Assembly: GCF_001941625.1 (NCBI RefSeq)
Contig: NZ_CP016076.1
Span: 434,001-498,000 of the forward strand
Reading direction: 5' to 3'
DNA length: 64,000 nucleotides
Source of the DNA: Actinoalloteichus fjordicus
GTDB lineage: Bacteria > Actinomycetota > Actinomycetes > Mycobacteriales > Pseudonocardiaceae
The notes below the pieces were generated by a model that saw only the letters and a program-made list of their open reading frames with translations, made no database searches and was not told where the DNA came from. The stretch's first letter is position 1; each line of letters begins with the position of its first letter. The translations under genes and the position numbers were made by a program. Below are positions 17,821 through 25,389 of this stretch, one piece after another.

Positions 17821-18485
17821 TCGCCGAGGACAACGTGCTGCTCGCCGAGGGGCTGAACCTGCTGCTGAGCTCGGCGGGTTTCGAGGTCGCCGCGACGGTG
17901 TCGGATGCGCCGAGCTTCCTGGCCGCCGTGGCCGAGCATCGGCCCGACGTCACCGTGGTCGACGTGCGGCTGCCGCCGACCTTCCGCGACGAGGGCATCC
18001 AGGCGGCGCTCGCCGCCCGCCGGGCGGGTCCGGGCCTGCCGGTGCTGGTGCTCTCGCAGTACGTGGAGCGCACCTACGCGCGGGAGCTGCTCCGGGACGG
18101 TCGGGGCGGGGTCGGCTACCTGCTCAAAGATCGGGTCAGCCGGGTCGAGACCTTCCTGGACGCGCTGCGCCGGGTCGCGGACGGCGGCACGGCGATGGAC
18201 CCGGAGGTCGTCGCGCAGCTGCTGGTCCGGCGGGACGGCGACCCGGTGGACACCCTGACGCCGCGCGAGCTGGCGGTGCTGCGGCTGATGGCGCAGGGCC
18301 GGGACAATGCGGCCATCGCCGCCACACTCGTCGTCACCGAGCGGGCCGTGCACAAACACATCGGCAACATCTTCCAGAAGCTCGGCCTCACCCCCGACGA
18401 GAGCGGACACCGCCGGGTCCTCGCCGTCCTGCGCTACCTCGGGGGCGACCGGGATCAGCCCGCGCCGGGTGTTCCCGGCAGGTGA
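17808..18485 (+). CDS. NarL/LuxR-family response regulator
   Basis: The 225-aa protein starts at GTG 17808 inside the kinase gene. The receiver domain (residues 1 to about 120) has acidic pocket residues in VIAEDN and the phosphoacceptor Asp in VTVVDVRLPP. The C-terminal LuxR-type helix-turn-helix reads LTPRELAVLRLMAQG followed by VTERAVHKHIGNIFQKLGL. It is co-translated with the kinase and is its obvious partner. Targets are not visible here. A strong hairpin follows. Confidence 0.93.
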   Translation: MRVVIAEDNVLLAEGLNLLLSSAGFEVAATVSDAPSFLAAVAEHRPDVTVVDVRLPPTFRDEGIQAALAARRAGPGLPVLVLSQYVERTYARELLRDGRGGVGYLLKDRVSRVETFLDALRRVADGGTAMDPEVVAQLLVRRDGDPVDTLTPRELAVLRLMAQGRDNAAIAATLVVTERAVHKHIGNIFQKLGLTPDESGHRRVLAVLRYLGGDRDQPAPGVPGR

Positions 18486-18520
18486 GGAGCACTGCGCCTG
18501 CGTCCTCAGGGGCTCGATCG

Positions 18521-18545
18521 GACCGGCCTGCGGTGCAGGCCGGTC
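18521..18545. terminator. Bidirectional terminator
   Basis: The perfect 11-bp arms gaccggcctgc (18521-18531) and gcaggccggtc (18535-18545) have a 3-nt loop. The right arm overlaps the stop codon of the convergent gene at 18544-19293, so the hairpin can end transcription from both sides. Confidence 0.8.
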
Positions 18546-19293
18546 AGTCCACCGGGTGCGTCGTGTAGCCGTAGTGGCAGGGGCCGACCGGATGGCCGAT
18601 CGGGAGCAGCTCGCCGGGCAGCGGCGGGATGTCGACGGCCGCCCAGTCGGGGAGATCGTCGGGATCGACGGTCACCGCGCCGAGATCGGTGACGCGCACC
18701 TGCTCCCCGTCGACGTAGGTCGCCATCGTGAAGCCTGCGAGTCCGCCGTACCGCTCGAACCAGTGGCCGCAGGCCCAGCGCAGCTCGTCCGGGTCCGTGA
18801 CGACCAGCTGTTCGAGGTGGCCGGTCGAGCTGTGACCCGCGTCGTTCTCGACGAGGTAGTAGCTGTACCCGATCGTCGACGGGTCCGGCTGCTCGCCCTC
18901 GATCACCTCGTCGAGCAGCGCCGTGCCCGCCTCGGCGGCCGGGTCGGACGAGTCGACGGCCAGCACCCCGGCGTACAGCTCGCGCACCTCGGCGATGCGG
19001 CGGTCCACCGCCTCCTCGGCCGAGTCGGAGTCAAAGGACGGCTCGCCGTTCAGCATGGCCGTGATCTGCTGGACCAGTTCGCTCGCGAGCAGCGTGGCGG
19101 CGATCGTGTCGTCGGGCCGCCGCGCCAGCGCGATGCGCAGCCACAGCTCGCCGGGCCAGCGGTCGTCGGCGCTGTCGCCGTCGTCGAGGGTGGGCTGGAG
19201 GCACAGCAGCCTGCCCAGCTCCCGCGCGGCCTCCTGATCGCCGTGCTCGGCGTCCCCGCGCAGTGCGTCCATCGTCTTGTCGATGCTCGTCAT
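18544..19293 (-). CDS. Conserved-looking hypothetical protein
   Basis: The 248-aa acidic protein (ATG 19293) has no signal peptide or membrane segment. Residues 1-110 are helical with a TPR/Sel1-like flavour (RGDAEHGDQEAARELGRLL, then LWLRIALARRPDDTIAATLL). The C-terminal half is beta-rich with a conserved-looking aromatic stretch (HWFERYGGLAGFTMATYVDG) and ends in GHPVGPCHYGYTTHPVD. Coding character is strong (regular G/C third positions). I cannot assign a function. It stands alone, convergent with the response regulator. Confidence 0.75.
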   Translation of the reverse strand: MTSIDKTMDALRGDAEHGDQEAARELGRLLCLQPTLDDGDSADDRWPGELWLRIALARRPDDTIAATLLASELVQQITAMLNGEPSFDSDSAEEAVDRRIAEVRELYAGVLAVDSSDPAAEAGTALLDEVIEGEQPDPSTIGYSYYLVENDAGHSSTGHLEQLVVTDPDELRWACGHWFERYGGLAGFTMATYVDGEQVRVTDLGAVTVDPDDLPDWAAVDIPPLPGELLPIGHPVGPCHYGYTTHPVD

Positions 19294-19437
19294 CACCGGC
19301 CACGCTACCGGGTGACCAGCGGTGGTCGTCGCAGTCGGAGAGGAGACCACGGCCTACCGGGCGGCGGAGCGTCGCGACCTCGGCGGATCGAGCCCCCGGA
19401 GGCCCGTGTTCGACGAGTCGGGGCCCGGACCGGGAGG

Positions 19438-19794
19438 TCAGCCGAGGAAGCCGCCGAGGAGTGTCCCGATCAGCACCGCGACCGCGCCGACCAGCAGGTT
19501 GAGCCCGATGTTGGCCGCCGCGAGGAACCGGTGACCCTGCTCGGCGAGTGCCACCGTCTGCGCGGCGAACGTCGAGTAGGTGGTGAGGGCACCGCAGAAC
19601 CCGATGCCGAGTACGGCGCCGTTCGTCGCGGTGGTGCTCAGTGCCCCGATCAGGGTGAGCAGCAGGGTGCCGACGCCGTTGACGATCAGGGTCGGCCAGG
19701 CCACCCCGGGCCGGTCGGCGGGCAGCAGGACGTGCACGAGATGTCGGAGCACCGCGCCCGCCGCCCCGGCCAGCGCCACCAGCAGCACGGTCAT
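19438..19794 (-). CDS. crcB: Fluoride ion channel Fluc/CrcB, second subunit
   Basis: The 118-aa protein has four membrane segments and the Fluc signatures TLIVNGVGTLLL and GFCGALTTYSTFA (the ion-pore Phe/Thr/Ser region). Fluc exports fluoride as a dual-topology dimer. In Gram-positives it is often encoded by two adjacent genes that form a heterodimer, as here. The ATG at 19794 overlaps the stop of the upstream crcB copy (ATGA). Confidence 0.93.
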   Translation of the reverse strand: MTVLLVALAGAAGAVLRHLVHVLLPADRPGVAWPTLIVNGVGTLLLTLIGALSTTATNGAVLGIGFCGALTTYSTFAAQTVALAEQGHRFLAAANIGLNLLVGAVAVLIGTLLGGFLG

Positions 19795-20189
19795 CGAGCC
19801 CGGACCATGCGCAGCCCGACTGCCCGGCCCGCGACGGTGGCCGCCACGGCGGCGACGAGCGTGCCGACGAGAGAGAGCAGCGCCGTGCCGGTGTGCCCTG
19901 CGACGATGAGTCCCTGGACGTCGACCGCGTAGGCGGAGAAGGTCGTGAAGCCGCCGAGCACTCCGGTGCCGAGGAAGGGCCGCCACAGCCGATGTCGATC
20001 CTCGGCGGCCAGCACGGCGGTCAGCACGCCGATGAGCAGGCAACCGAGCACGTTGACGCCGAGGGTGCCGACGGGGAGTCCGCCGCCGACGGGCTCCGCG
20101 AGCAGGCCGACCCCGTAGCGCGCCAGGGTGCCCAGCGCCCCGCCCGCCGCCACCGCTGCGAACACGGAGGGACCGCCGAGATCACGCAT
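19791..20189 (-). CDS. crcB: Fluoride ion channel Fluc/CrcB, first subunit
   Basis: The 132-aa protein has four membrane segments with the motifs GGALGTLARYGVG, TLGVNVLGCLLIG and GVLGGFTTFSAYAVD. It is the upstream partner of the crcB copy at 19438-19794, the two forming an antiparallel heterodimer. No fluoride riboswitch (crcB motif) is recognisable in the region upstream (20190-20390), so expression may be constitutive. The gene is divergent from the XRE regulator gene. Confidence 0.93.
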   Translation of the reverse strand: MRDLGGPSVFAAVAAGGALGTLARYGVGLLAEPVGGGLPVGTLGVNVLGCLLIGVLTAVLAAEDRHRLWRPFLGTGVLGGFTTFSAYAVDVQGLIVAGHTGTALLSLVGTLVAAVAATVAGRAVGLRMVRAR

Positions 20190-20326
20190 GATCCCTCGAC
20201 TCTAGCGGCGGCGTCGGCAGGGGGCCTGCTCGTCCGGGCCGTCGGCGGCTCGCCGACCAGCGCGGATGAGCCGGGGGACGGCGGGAAGTGAATCCGACCG
20301 TCGGCGAACTCGACCGGAGCCCGAGT

Positions 20327-20343
20327 GCAAGCTGCGCGCTTGC
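20327..20343. promoter_or_regulatory. Inverted repeat upstream of the XRE gene
   Basis: gcaagc-tgcgc-gcttgc is a perfect 6-bp inverted repeat 52 bp before the GTG of the XRE gene, with a second small palindrome (agctagc) just after it. This is a plausible operator, possibly autoregulatory; no direct evidence. Confidence 0.35.
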
Positions 20344-20394
20344 TGTAGCTAGCACTTGGGGTTACCGTGGAGTACGTGCGGAGGGAGTGAACCG

Positions 20395-20751
20395 GTGGAA
20401 CGAGTCGACAAGGTGGTCAATCAGGCGGTCGCCGACATCGGGGAGTACATCCGCACCCAGCGGAACAAGGCGCAGATCTCGCTTCGCCAGCTCGCGAAGC
20501 AGGCGGGCGTCTCCAATCCCTACCTGAGCCAGATCGAGCGGGGGCTGCGGAAGCCGAGCGCGGAGATCCTGGCGCAGATCGCCAAGGGGCTGCGGATCTC
20601 TGCGGAGACGCTGTATCTCCAGGCGGGGCTCCTCGAAAGCCGAGGCGGCGGGCCGGTCGCCGACGCCATCCACGCCGATCCGCAGCTGACCGAGCGGCAG
20701 AAACAGGCGCTGCTCGCCGTGTACGAGTCTTTCCTCCAAGAGAAGGAGTGA
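20395..20751 (+). CDS. XRE-family helix-turn-helix regulator
   Basis: The 118-aa protein starts at GTG 20395, with ggagggag about 7 nt upstream; the frame is open further upstream but without a better start. The HTH_3 domain (about residues 14-70) includes ISLRQLAKQAGVSNPYLSQI and ERGLRKPSAEILAQIAKGLR. The C-terminal part (TERQKQALLAVYESFLQEKE) is typical of the regulator that precedes hbhA in mycobacteria (Rv0474 type). Its neighbours, the HbhA-like gene and DUF2516 downstream, reproduce that order. Confidence 0.92.
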   Translation: MERVDKVVNQAVADIGEYIRTQRNKAQISLRQLAKQAGVSNPYLSQIERGLRKPSAEILAQIAKGLRISAETLYLQAGLLESRGGGPVADAIHADPQLTERQKQALLAVYESFLQEKE

Positions 20752-20760
20752 TCCGAAGCG

Positions 20761-21531
20761 ATGCCCACCCTGCCCGATTCAGAAGACGTGAAGAAGGTTC
20801 GAGAGCAGGCCGACTCGGCTCTCGGCACCGCTGCGGAGCAGGCCCGCACCCCGCTGCTGGCCGCGCTCGGCGCGGGCGACCTCGCGGCCAAGGCCGTCGT
20901 CGACCTGCTCGGCAAGGTCCGCGACCGCGTCGCCGAGGGCGCCGAGACCGCGCGGGCGAACGCGGGCGAGCTGCCGAACGACTTCGAGGAGCTGCGCCAG
21001 AAGCTCGACCCGGCTGAGCTGCGCAAGCTGGTCGACGCCTACACGCAGGCGGCCCTACAGCTCTACGGCCACCTCGCCGAGCGGGGCGAGGCGACGCTGG
21101 GCAGGCTGCGCTCGCGGCCCGACGTCCAGCGGGCGTGGAGCCAGGTCGAGGCGGGCGTCGGCACGGCCCAGGAGCGGGTCGAGCACGCCGTCGACGACGT
21201 GCGTGAACTCGCCGACGACGTGCTGGGAAAGGTGACGCGTAACACGCGATCGGTCGGGGAGAAGGCCGCCGCCGCCACCGAGCAGGCCGCCGAGGACCTC
21301 GCCGAGACGACCAAGGAGCAGTCGGACGAGGCTGCGGAGGCGGTGCTCGACGCGGGCGCCAAGGCAGGCTCCGCCGTCCGCAGCACCGCGCGTAAGACCG
21401 CGAACCGGACCGCGCCGAGGAAGAGCAGCACGACGACGAAGCCCAGGTCGGAGACGAAGGCCAAGCCCGCCGCCACGAAGGCCGCGAAGCCCAAGGCCCA
21501 GGACGAGGACGGCGGCGCAGACACCGCCTGA
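20761..21531 (+). CDS. HbhA-like coiled-coil protein with Lys/Ala-rich tail
   Basis: The 256-aa protein has a long helical, probably coiled-coil body (residues about 1-200, rich in Ala, Glu and Arg, for example LRQKLDPAELRKLVDAYTQ) and a basic tail (about 205-245) with repeated Lys/Ala/Pro motifs (KPRSETKAKPAATKAAKPK). This is the architecture of mycobacterial heparin-binding haemagglutinin HbhA, which binds lipid bodies and sulfated glycans through the tail. In a non-pathogen the role is more likely surface or lipid-inclusion related. It follows the XRE gene by 9 bp and is probably co-transcribed. No signal peptide is present. Confidence 0.85.
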   Translation: MPTLPDSEDVKKVREQADSALGTAAEQARTPLLAALGAGDLAAKAVVDLLGKVRDRVAEGAETARANAGELPNDFEELRQKLDPAELRKLVDAYTQAALQLYGHLAERGEATLGRLRSRPDVQRAWSQVEAGVGTAQERVEHAVDDVRELADDVLGKVTRNTRSVGEKAAAATEQAAEDLAETTKEQSDEAAEAVLDAGAKAGSAVRSTARKTANRTAPRKSSTTTKPRSETKAKPAATKAAKPKAQDEDGGADTA

Positions 21532-21697
21532 TGATCGAGCGCATCGACACGGCCGCCCGCTGCCGGCGAGTGGGCGGCCGTCGGCGGTGTGCGTGCCGCC
21601 CGCCACGCTGTGCGGCCGGTTGGTGAGAGTGCCGCCGGGCATGGGAAGGATCTGCTGATGATGAGAGCAGGCGGCGTCGCGTCGTAGGGTGGTACCC

Positions 21698-22006
21698 ATG
21701 TCCGTGAGTTCGGCGCTCGTGCCGCAGATGTGGATCATCTTCGCGATCTGGCTCGCGGGCATCCCCGCCGGGTTGTTCGCCTTCGGCCATGCCCTGTCAC
21801 AACGTGCCGATGCGTTCGTCGCGGCCGACAAGCTGAGCAAGAACGCCTGGCTGGGCATCACCGGCGGCGCCACCGCCGCCCTGGTCCTGTTCCGACCCTC
21901 CGGCACGGGAACCATCTTCTGGATCGCGGGCCTGGTAGCGGCGCTCGTCTATCTCGTGGACGTCAAGCCGAGGATCACCGACGTGCAGCGCGGCCAACGC
22001 TGGTGA
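21698..22006 (+). CDS. DUF2516 small membrane protein
   Basis: The 102-aa protein from ATG 21698 has three hydrophobic segments (about 9-30, 48-63, 70-88). The C-terminal VDVKPRITDVQRGQRW is characteristic of the DUF2516 family found after hbhA in mycobacteria (Rv0476 position). Function is unknown. Its position in the conserved XRE-hbhA-DUF2516 block suggests a membrane role linked to those genes. Confidence 0.85.
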   Translation: MSVSSALVPQMWIIFAIWLAGIPAGLFAFGHALSQRADAFVAADKLSKNAWLGITGGATAALVLFRPSGTGTIFWIAGLVAALVYLVDVKPRITDVQRGQRW

Positions 22007-22199
22007 GGCGAGGCTCAACCGCTCGGCGGCTAGGCGACCGCACGGCCGGACCCGCCTGACGGGCCCGGCGGCACAGCCTGCGCTCGACGACCGCACTGCC
22101 CGGCCGACCGTCCGATCAGCCCGAGGGCACCGTGGCGCTTGCCCGTGACCTTCGTCCGAGGCGGCCTGCGGCCCGGCGAGCGCGATCGGGGCGGGAATC

Positions 22200-22967
22200 T
22201 CAGCGGCGTAGCCGGTTGAGGAGCGTGACGAGAACAGCGCGGTCTCTGGGCGGCAGTGCCGTACTGGGCAGCGAATCCGACGTCACGGTGCGCAGGGTGT
22301 CGATGACCGCTTCGAGGAATTCGATGCCGAAGTCGGTGAGTGCCAGTCGTTTCTCGTTGCCTCGGCCGGTGACGGTGAGGTAGCCGCGGTCGGCGAGGCG
22401 GGTGACGCTGTGGTCGAGGCTGCGGGGTGGCAGGTCGAGTGCGGTGTTGGCGATGGCCTTGCGCATCGGTCGGGGTGCGCGGGCCAGCAGCCGGAGAAGT
22501 CGGTAGTCGTAGACGGAGATGCCGTGGCAGTTCCGGAGCGCGTCGGCGGGTTGCACGGTCCAGCGTTGGACGGCGGCGATCAGCGTCTCCCACATCACCC
22601 AGGGTTCGGCCGCAACCGTGCGCGCGCCGACGGCGACGTCGAGCGGCACCCGGCCGTCGGGCGCGGCCTGCCTGCCCGTGACGACCGGCGACCGGGACGC
22701 GGTCGTCGACGTGGCCGCCGCTCGGGCCGATGCCGGCCTGATGGCCTGGGGGCCGCCCGAGGTGGTGTCGTCTGCTGTGCCTGCGTCTGCTGTGTCTGGG
22801 GGCGCTGTGCCCAGGGGTGTGGTGCCCGGGTGTGCTCTCCCGCCGGGGAGGGTCCTCTCGGGCCCGGTGGTGTCCCGCCGGGTGGTCTCGGGCCGCGTGG
22901 TGTGTTGCGTGGTGTCGGGCCGAGTGGTGTCGACTCGGGCCGTGTCGATGGGATCGGTCTCGGACAT
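22200..22967 (-). CDS. MarR-like winged-helix protein with a long Thr-rich N-terminal extension
   Basis: The protein is 255 aa. Residues about 120-255 form a MarR-type winged helix (ISVYDYRLLRLLARAP, then LDHSVTRLADRGYLTVTGRG and LTDFGIEFLEAVIDTLRTV). Residues 1-110 are a low-complexity, Thr/Asp/Pro-rich segment with repeated DTTRPDTT-like units, unusual for a MarR regulator and likely disordered. Either the start is further downstream or the extension is genuine; codon bias remains strong in it. It lies downstream of the seven-gene small-protein operon on the same strand (156-bp gap), so it may be its distal regulator. Ligand and targets are unknown. Confidence 0.75.
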   Translation of the reverse strand: MSETDPIDTARVDTTRPDTTQHTTRPETTRRDTTGPERTLPGGRAHPGTTPLGTAPPDTADAGTADDTTSGGPQAIRPASARAAATSTTASRSPVVTGRQAAPDGRVPLDVAVGARTVAAEPWVMWETLIAAVQRWTVQPADALRNCHGISVYDYRLLRLLARAPRPMRKAIANTALDLPPRSLDHSVTRLADRGYLTVTGRGNEKRLALTDFGIEFLEAVIDTLRTVTSDSLPSTALPPRDRAVLVTLLNRLRR

Positions 22968-23123
22968 GCGTGGGGTGTCTCCTGAGGATCGTCGCAGGGG
23001 GATCGCGTGCGGTCTCCGCTGGTCAACCGTCGCGTTCTCGCCAGACTCGACGAGGTCGGCTGCCGGGTCGGGCAGGCGGTCTCGGGTGGTGGTGGGGCGT
23101 GGGCCTGATCGAGTCGTCGGTGG

Positions 23124-23363
23124 TCATGGCGGTATCGCCGTGAGCAGGCGCGGGGTCCACGACGGGGTCGTGGTGTGTCCCAGACACAGCGGGCAGCGCT
23201 GTTCGTCGTAGAAGCACATCCGCAGTGGACGCCGGTTCATCGCCCGGAACTCCACGTCCGGGGCGCAGAGCGGGCGGATCGGGTCGTAGCCGTTCCACGC
23301 GGCCTCGGCGAGATGCGAGTCTCCGGAGCGCACTGTGCGCACGAACCAGGCCAGGCCCGTCAT
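23124..23363 (-). CDS. Small Cys-rich protein, last gene of the coupled operon (unknown)
   Basis: The 79-aa protein from ATG 23363 overlaps the stop of the previous gene (ATGA). It contains three clustered cysteines (MCFYDEQRCPLCLGHTT) that could bind zinc, plus an upstream Cys in RPLCAPDVEF. The N-terminus MTGLAWFVRTVRSGDSHLAE is moderately hydrophobic but not a clear membrane span. No family was recognised. Coupling to six upstream genes supports its being real. Confidence 0.6.
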   Translation of the reverse strand: MTGLAWFVRTVRSGDSHLAEAAWNGYDPIRPLCAPDVEFRAMNRRPLRMCFYDEQRCPLCLGHTTTPSWTPRLLTAIPP

Positions 23364-23809
23364 GAGTCCTCCATCGGGAAACAGTTCGGACAGCGCAACA
23401 GCCGCACCCACTCCGCCACCGACACCAGCACCGCCCCGCACACCGCGACGTTCACCGACTCATACGACTCGTCCCGGCAGTGCTCCAGCCGACGGAACCG
23501 CCCCGCCCACCGCTGCGGAGGTGCCGGAGCCGGCGGACTGGCCGAGCCCGGCGGCTCGTCTCCCAGCGTGGGCGCACGCACCGGCACCGCCTCGTCGGCG
23601 GAGCCGGCCGAACCGGCGGTGTGGGTGGAACCGGCGGTGTGGGTGGAACCGGCGGTGTGGGTGGAACCGGTGACATGGGCCGAGCCGATGGCGTTGGCCG
23701 AGCCATCGGCGTTGGCCGAGCGGGCTGCGTGGCCGGAGCCGGGGGCGTGGCCGGAGCTGGGGGCGTGGGCCGAATCGAAGGAGCGGGCGGAGTCGGCGGC
23801 GGCGCTCAT
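23360..23809 (-). CDS. Protein with low-complexity N-terminus and C-terminal Cys motif (unknown)
   Basis: The 149-aa protein from ATG 23809 overlaps the stop of the upstream gene (ATGA). Residues 1-95 are Ser/Ala/Gly/His-rich and include three copies of the hexapeptide GSTHTA, encoded by an 18-bp tandem repeat. The C-terminal 50 residues are a compact domain (HCRDESYESVNVAVCGAV, then RCPNCFP) that matches the 60-aa protein encoded at 25018-25200: HC-D-x2-Y-x2-V-x-VAVCGAV followed by RCP-x-CFP. The pattern suggests a zinc-binding or disulfide-bonded module shared within the operon. Function is unknown. Confidence 0.6.
   Translation of the reverse strand: MSAAADSARSFDSAHAPSSGHAPGSGHAARSANADGSANAIGSAHVTGSTHTAGSTHTAGSTHTAGSAGSADEAVPVRAPTLGDEPPGSASPPAPAPPQRWAGRFRRLEHCRDESYESVNVAVCGAVLVSVAEWVRLLRCPNCFPMEDS
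23620..23673. repeat. 18-bp minisatellite (3 units) inside a coding region
   Basis: Three consecutive near-identical 18-bp units (ccggcggtgtgggtggaa type) encode repeated Gly-Ser-Thr-His-Thr-Ala in the minus-strand protein at 23360-23809. The unit length keeps the reading frame, so copy number could vary without breaking the gene. Confidence 0.8.
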
Positions 23810-24687
23810 GGGTCCACCGCCGGGAGGCGGGCGGCGTGGAGGCCGGGGCGGAGGTAGGGCCGGATTCGAGCGGCGGCGCGGACGCGGGGGAGCCGAAACC
23901 GAGGGGACTGGCCGAGAACGAGCCGGTCGCGAACCGGTTCGCGGCTGAGAGGCGGGCCGGACCCAGGCACGGGCGACCCGAGCAGGCGGCGGGCGCGCAT
24001 GATCGCCGCGACCAGCCCGGCGCGGGTCCGCAGCAGGTGACCGAGCCGAGTCAGCACCGCCGCCACCGGCTCGGGTCCGAGGGCGGGCCTGATCAGCGCG
24101 CCACGACGGTTCGGCAGGCCCCAGGCAGGCCGAGCCGGTTGCGGTGTCCACGCGGTGCGGCCGGTCACGTCAAGGTCCCCGAGAACGCGCGAGTCCAGCC
24201 CGGCTGCGGCCCACCGCGCGTCGGACTCGCGTGACAGAAAGGCCGACCGTCGACACTGCGCGGCGACCACATCCAGCCGCCGCACCACGGCGGCCCGCCG
24301 ACGCCGAGCCCGCTCCCGCGCATCGGCGTCGATGCCGCTTGCGGCGGTTCGCCGCCCGCCCGGCTGCCCAGCCGGGATCGGCGGTGCGGCAACTCGACGT
24401 CCCGATGCGTGATGTCCGGATGCCTGGGGCTCGGGTGCCCGGTGCCTGGGTGTCTGCCGGCCGGCCGCTTGATGTTCCGGTGCTCGATGTTCCGGCGCCC
24501 GATGCGCCGGTGCCCGGCGCGCAGCGGCGCGCTGGTCGGCGGCTCGGAGCCGTGCCCAGTCCGACCGCGACGGCGACCGCCGAGCCGGATGCGCGGCCCG
24601 CCACCATCGCCAGACGACGTCCACCGTGGGCAAGCCGATGCACAGGGCGAGGAGCAGAGCGAAGAGAGCGTCGGCGGTGGCGGTCAT
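23806..24687 (-). CDS. Membrane-anchored basic protein of the coupled operon (unknown)
   Basis: The 293-aa protein from ATG 24687 overlaps the stop of the preceding gene (ATGA). One N-terminal membrane segment (about residues 8-24, LFALLLALCIGLPTVDVVW) is followed by an Arg/Ala-rich low-complexity stretch with repeats of the HRAPEHRAPEHQ type, and then a helical Arg-rich C-terminal region (RRAAVVRRLDVVAAQCRRSAF). The predicted topology is a single span with a large basic cytoplasmic part. No family was recognised. It is the largest product of the operon. Confidence 0.6.
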   Translation of the reverse strand: MTATADALFALLLALCIGLPTVDVVWRWWRAAHPARRSPSRSDWARLRAADQRAAARRAPAHRAPEHRAPEHQAAGRQTPRHRAPEPQASGHHASGRRVAAPPIPAGQPGGRRTAASGIDADARERARRRRAAVVRRLDVVAAQCRRSAFLSRESDARWAAAGLDSRVLGDLDVTGRTAWTPQPARPAWGLPNRRGALIRPALGPEPVAAVLTRLGHLLRTRAGLVAAIMRARRLLGSPVPGSGPPLSREPVRDRLVLGQSPRFRLPRVRAAARIRPYLRPGLHAARLPAVDP

Positions 24688-24812
24688 GACGGCCGTCCGG
24701 CGGCGCGAGGCAGACCCGGCCTGCGGAGCGTAGGCAGCGGAGGCGGCTTCCCGACGGCGGCCGTCTGCGGGGAGCCGGGTGGTTGCTGGTCGTCGGGCAG
24801 TGTCGTCGTCAT
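24684..24812 (-). CDS. 42-residue Pro-rich peptide of the coupled operon
   Basis: The very short frame from ATG 24812 has a good ribosome-binding site (gaggagcc) and overlaps genes on both sides by 4 bp. The product (MTTTLPDDQQPPGSPQTAAV...) is Pro-rich with a basic end (RRPGLPRAAGRPS). It may be a real small protein or mainly a coupling frame that carries ribosomes to the next gene. Confidence 0.4.
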   Translation of the reverse strand: MTTTLPDDQQPPGSPQTAAVGKPPPLPTLRRPGLPRAAGRPS

Positions 24813-25018
24813 GGCTCCTCGTCTCCGTTGTGGCCGGTCTCGGGGTGGTCGCTTCCAGTGGGTCGATGGGTTCCAGGCCGCTGATCGCAGCGCATCTCGT
24901 GGGCGTCGGACGTAGGAAAGTCCGCGTCCTGACGGCCACACCAACAACAGGTGCGCGTGAGCCGCCTGCTGCGGTCCTGCTCGGTCTCGCCCTCGCGCCT
25001 GCGCATCCACGGCTTCAT
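24809..25018 (-). CDS. 69-residue Cys-containing protein of the coupled operon
   Basis: The frame from ATG 25018 shares its first base with the preceding stop (TGATG). The product is charged and carries a CCWCG motif (residues 24-28) with a later Cys (HEMRCDQ), which could form a small metal site. The N-terminus (MKPWMRRREGETEQDRSRRL) is strongly basic. No family was recognised. Confidence 0.5.
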   Translation of the reverse strand: MKPWMRRREGETEQDRSRRLTRTCCWCGRQDADFPTSDAHEMRCDQRPGTHRPTGSDHPETGHNGDEEP

Positions 25019-25200
25019 CAGTCACCGCCGGGGAAGCAGCCGGGGCAGCGAGGCAACCGCTCGCCGTCATCGGCGGGACGGATCACGGCGCCGCAGACCG
25101 CGACGTCGACAGCTCGGTAGGTCGGGTCGTGGCAGTGGGCGAGGGCGACAGGCCGGACCCCTGCCCACCTCGTTGCGGTGTCGCCTCCGAGAGCGGTCAT
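25018..25200 (-). CDS. 60-residue Cys-motif protein, paralogous to the 23360-23809 C-terminus
   Basis: From ATG 25200, which overlaps the stop of the 25-residue gene (ATGA), this encodes 60 aa with the motif AHCHDPTYRAVDVAVCGAV followed by LPRCPGCFP. The same pattern ends the 149-aa protein encoded three genes downstream, so the operon contains a duplicated module with four conserved Cys and one His. It is probably a small zinc-binding or redox domain. Function is unknown. Confidence 0.6.
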   Translation of the reverse strand: MTALGGDTATRWAGVRPVALAHCHDPTYRAVDVAVCGAVIRPADDGERLPRCPGCFPGGD

Positions 25201-25274
25201 CGGACGGCCCACCAGAGTTGAAGCGCGGCATACCAGGCGCCGAACGCTGTGAGGACGATTAGGACGACGGTCAT
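25197..25274 (-). CDS. 25-residue single-span membrane peptide, first gene of the coupled operon
   Basis: MTVVLIVLTAFGAWYAALQL followed by WWAVR is almost entirely one hydrophobic helix with a Trp-rich, positively charged end. The ATG (25274) lies 116 bp from the divergent XRE start and the stop overlaps the next gene. It is too short for automatic gene finders, but position, composition and coupling support it. Confidence 0.5.
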   Translation of the reverse strand: MTVVLIVLTAFGAWYAALQLWWAVR

Positions 25275-25389
25275 TCGCTCACCCCCGTGAGACACGCCCC
25301 GAGCTGGGGCGCCACACAGCGATCGTTCGCCACAGTGACACCTGATGCAAATGGTCGCGGTCCAGCAAATCTGTATTGGAGGAGTTACC
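25275..25389. promoter_or_regulatory. Divergent promoter region, small-protein operon / XRE gene
   Basis: This 115-bp region separates the two start codons and becomes AT-richer toward the XRE gene (aatctgtatt before ggaggag). It must carry promoters for both directions and is the natural place for an operator of the adjacent XRE protein. I could not pick convincing hexamers. Confidence 0.4.

Noticed and set aside
20190-20390. Possible fluoride riboswitch upstream of the crcB pair
   Set aside because: I could not find the conserved crcB-motif core or pseudoknot pairing in this stretch.
22410-23211. Plus-strand frames across the MarR-like gene
   Set aside because: They are shadows of a low-complexity minus-strand region; the minus strand encodes the recognisable winged helix.
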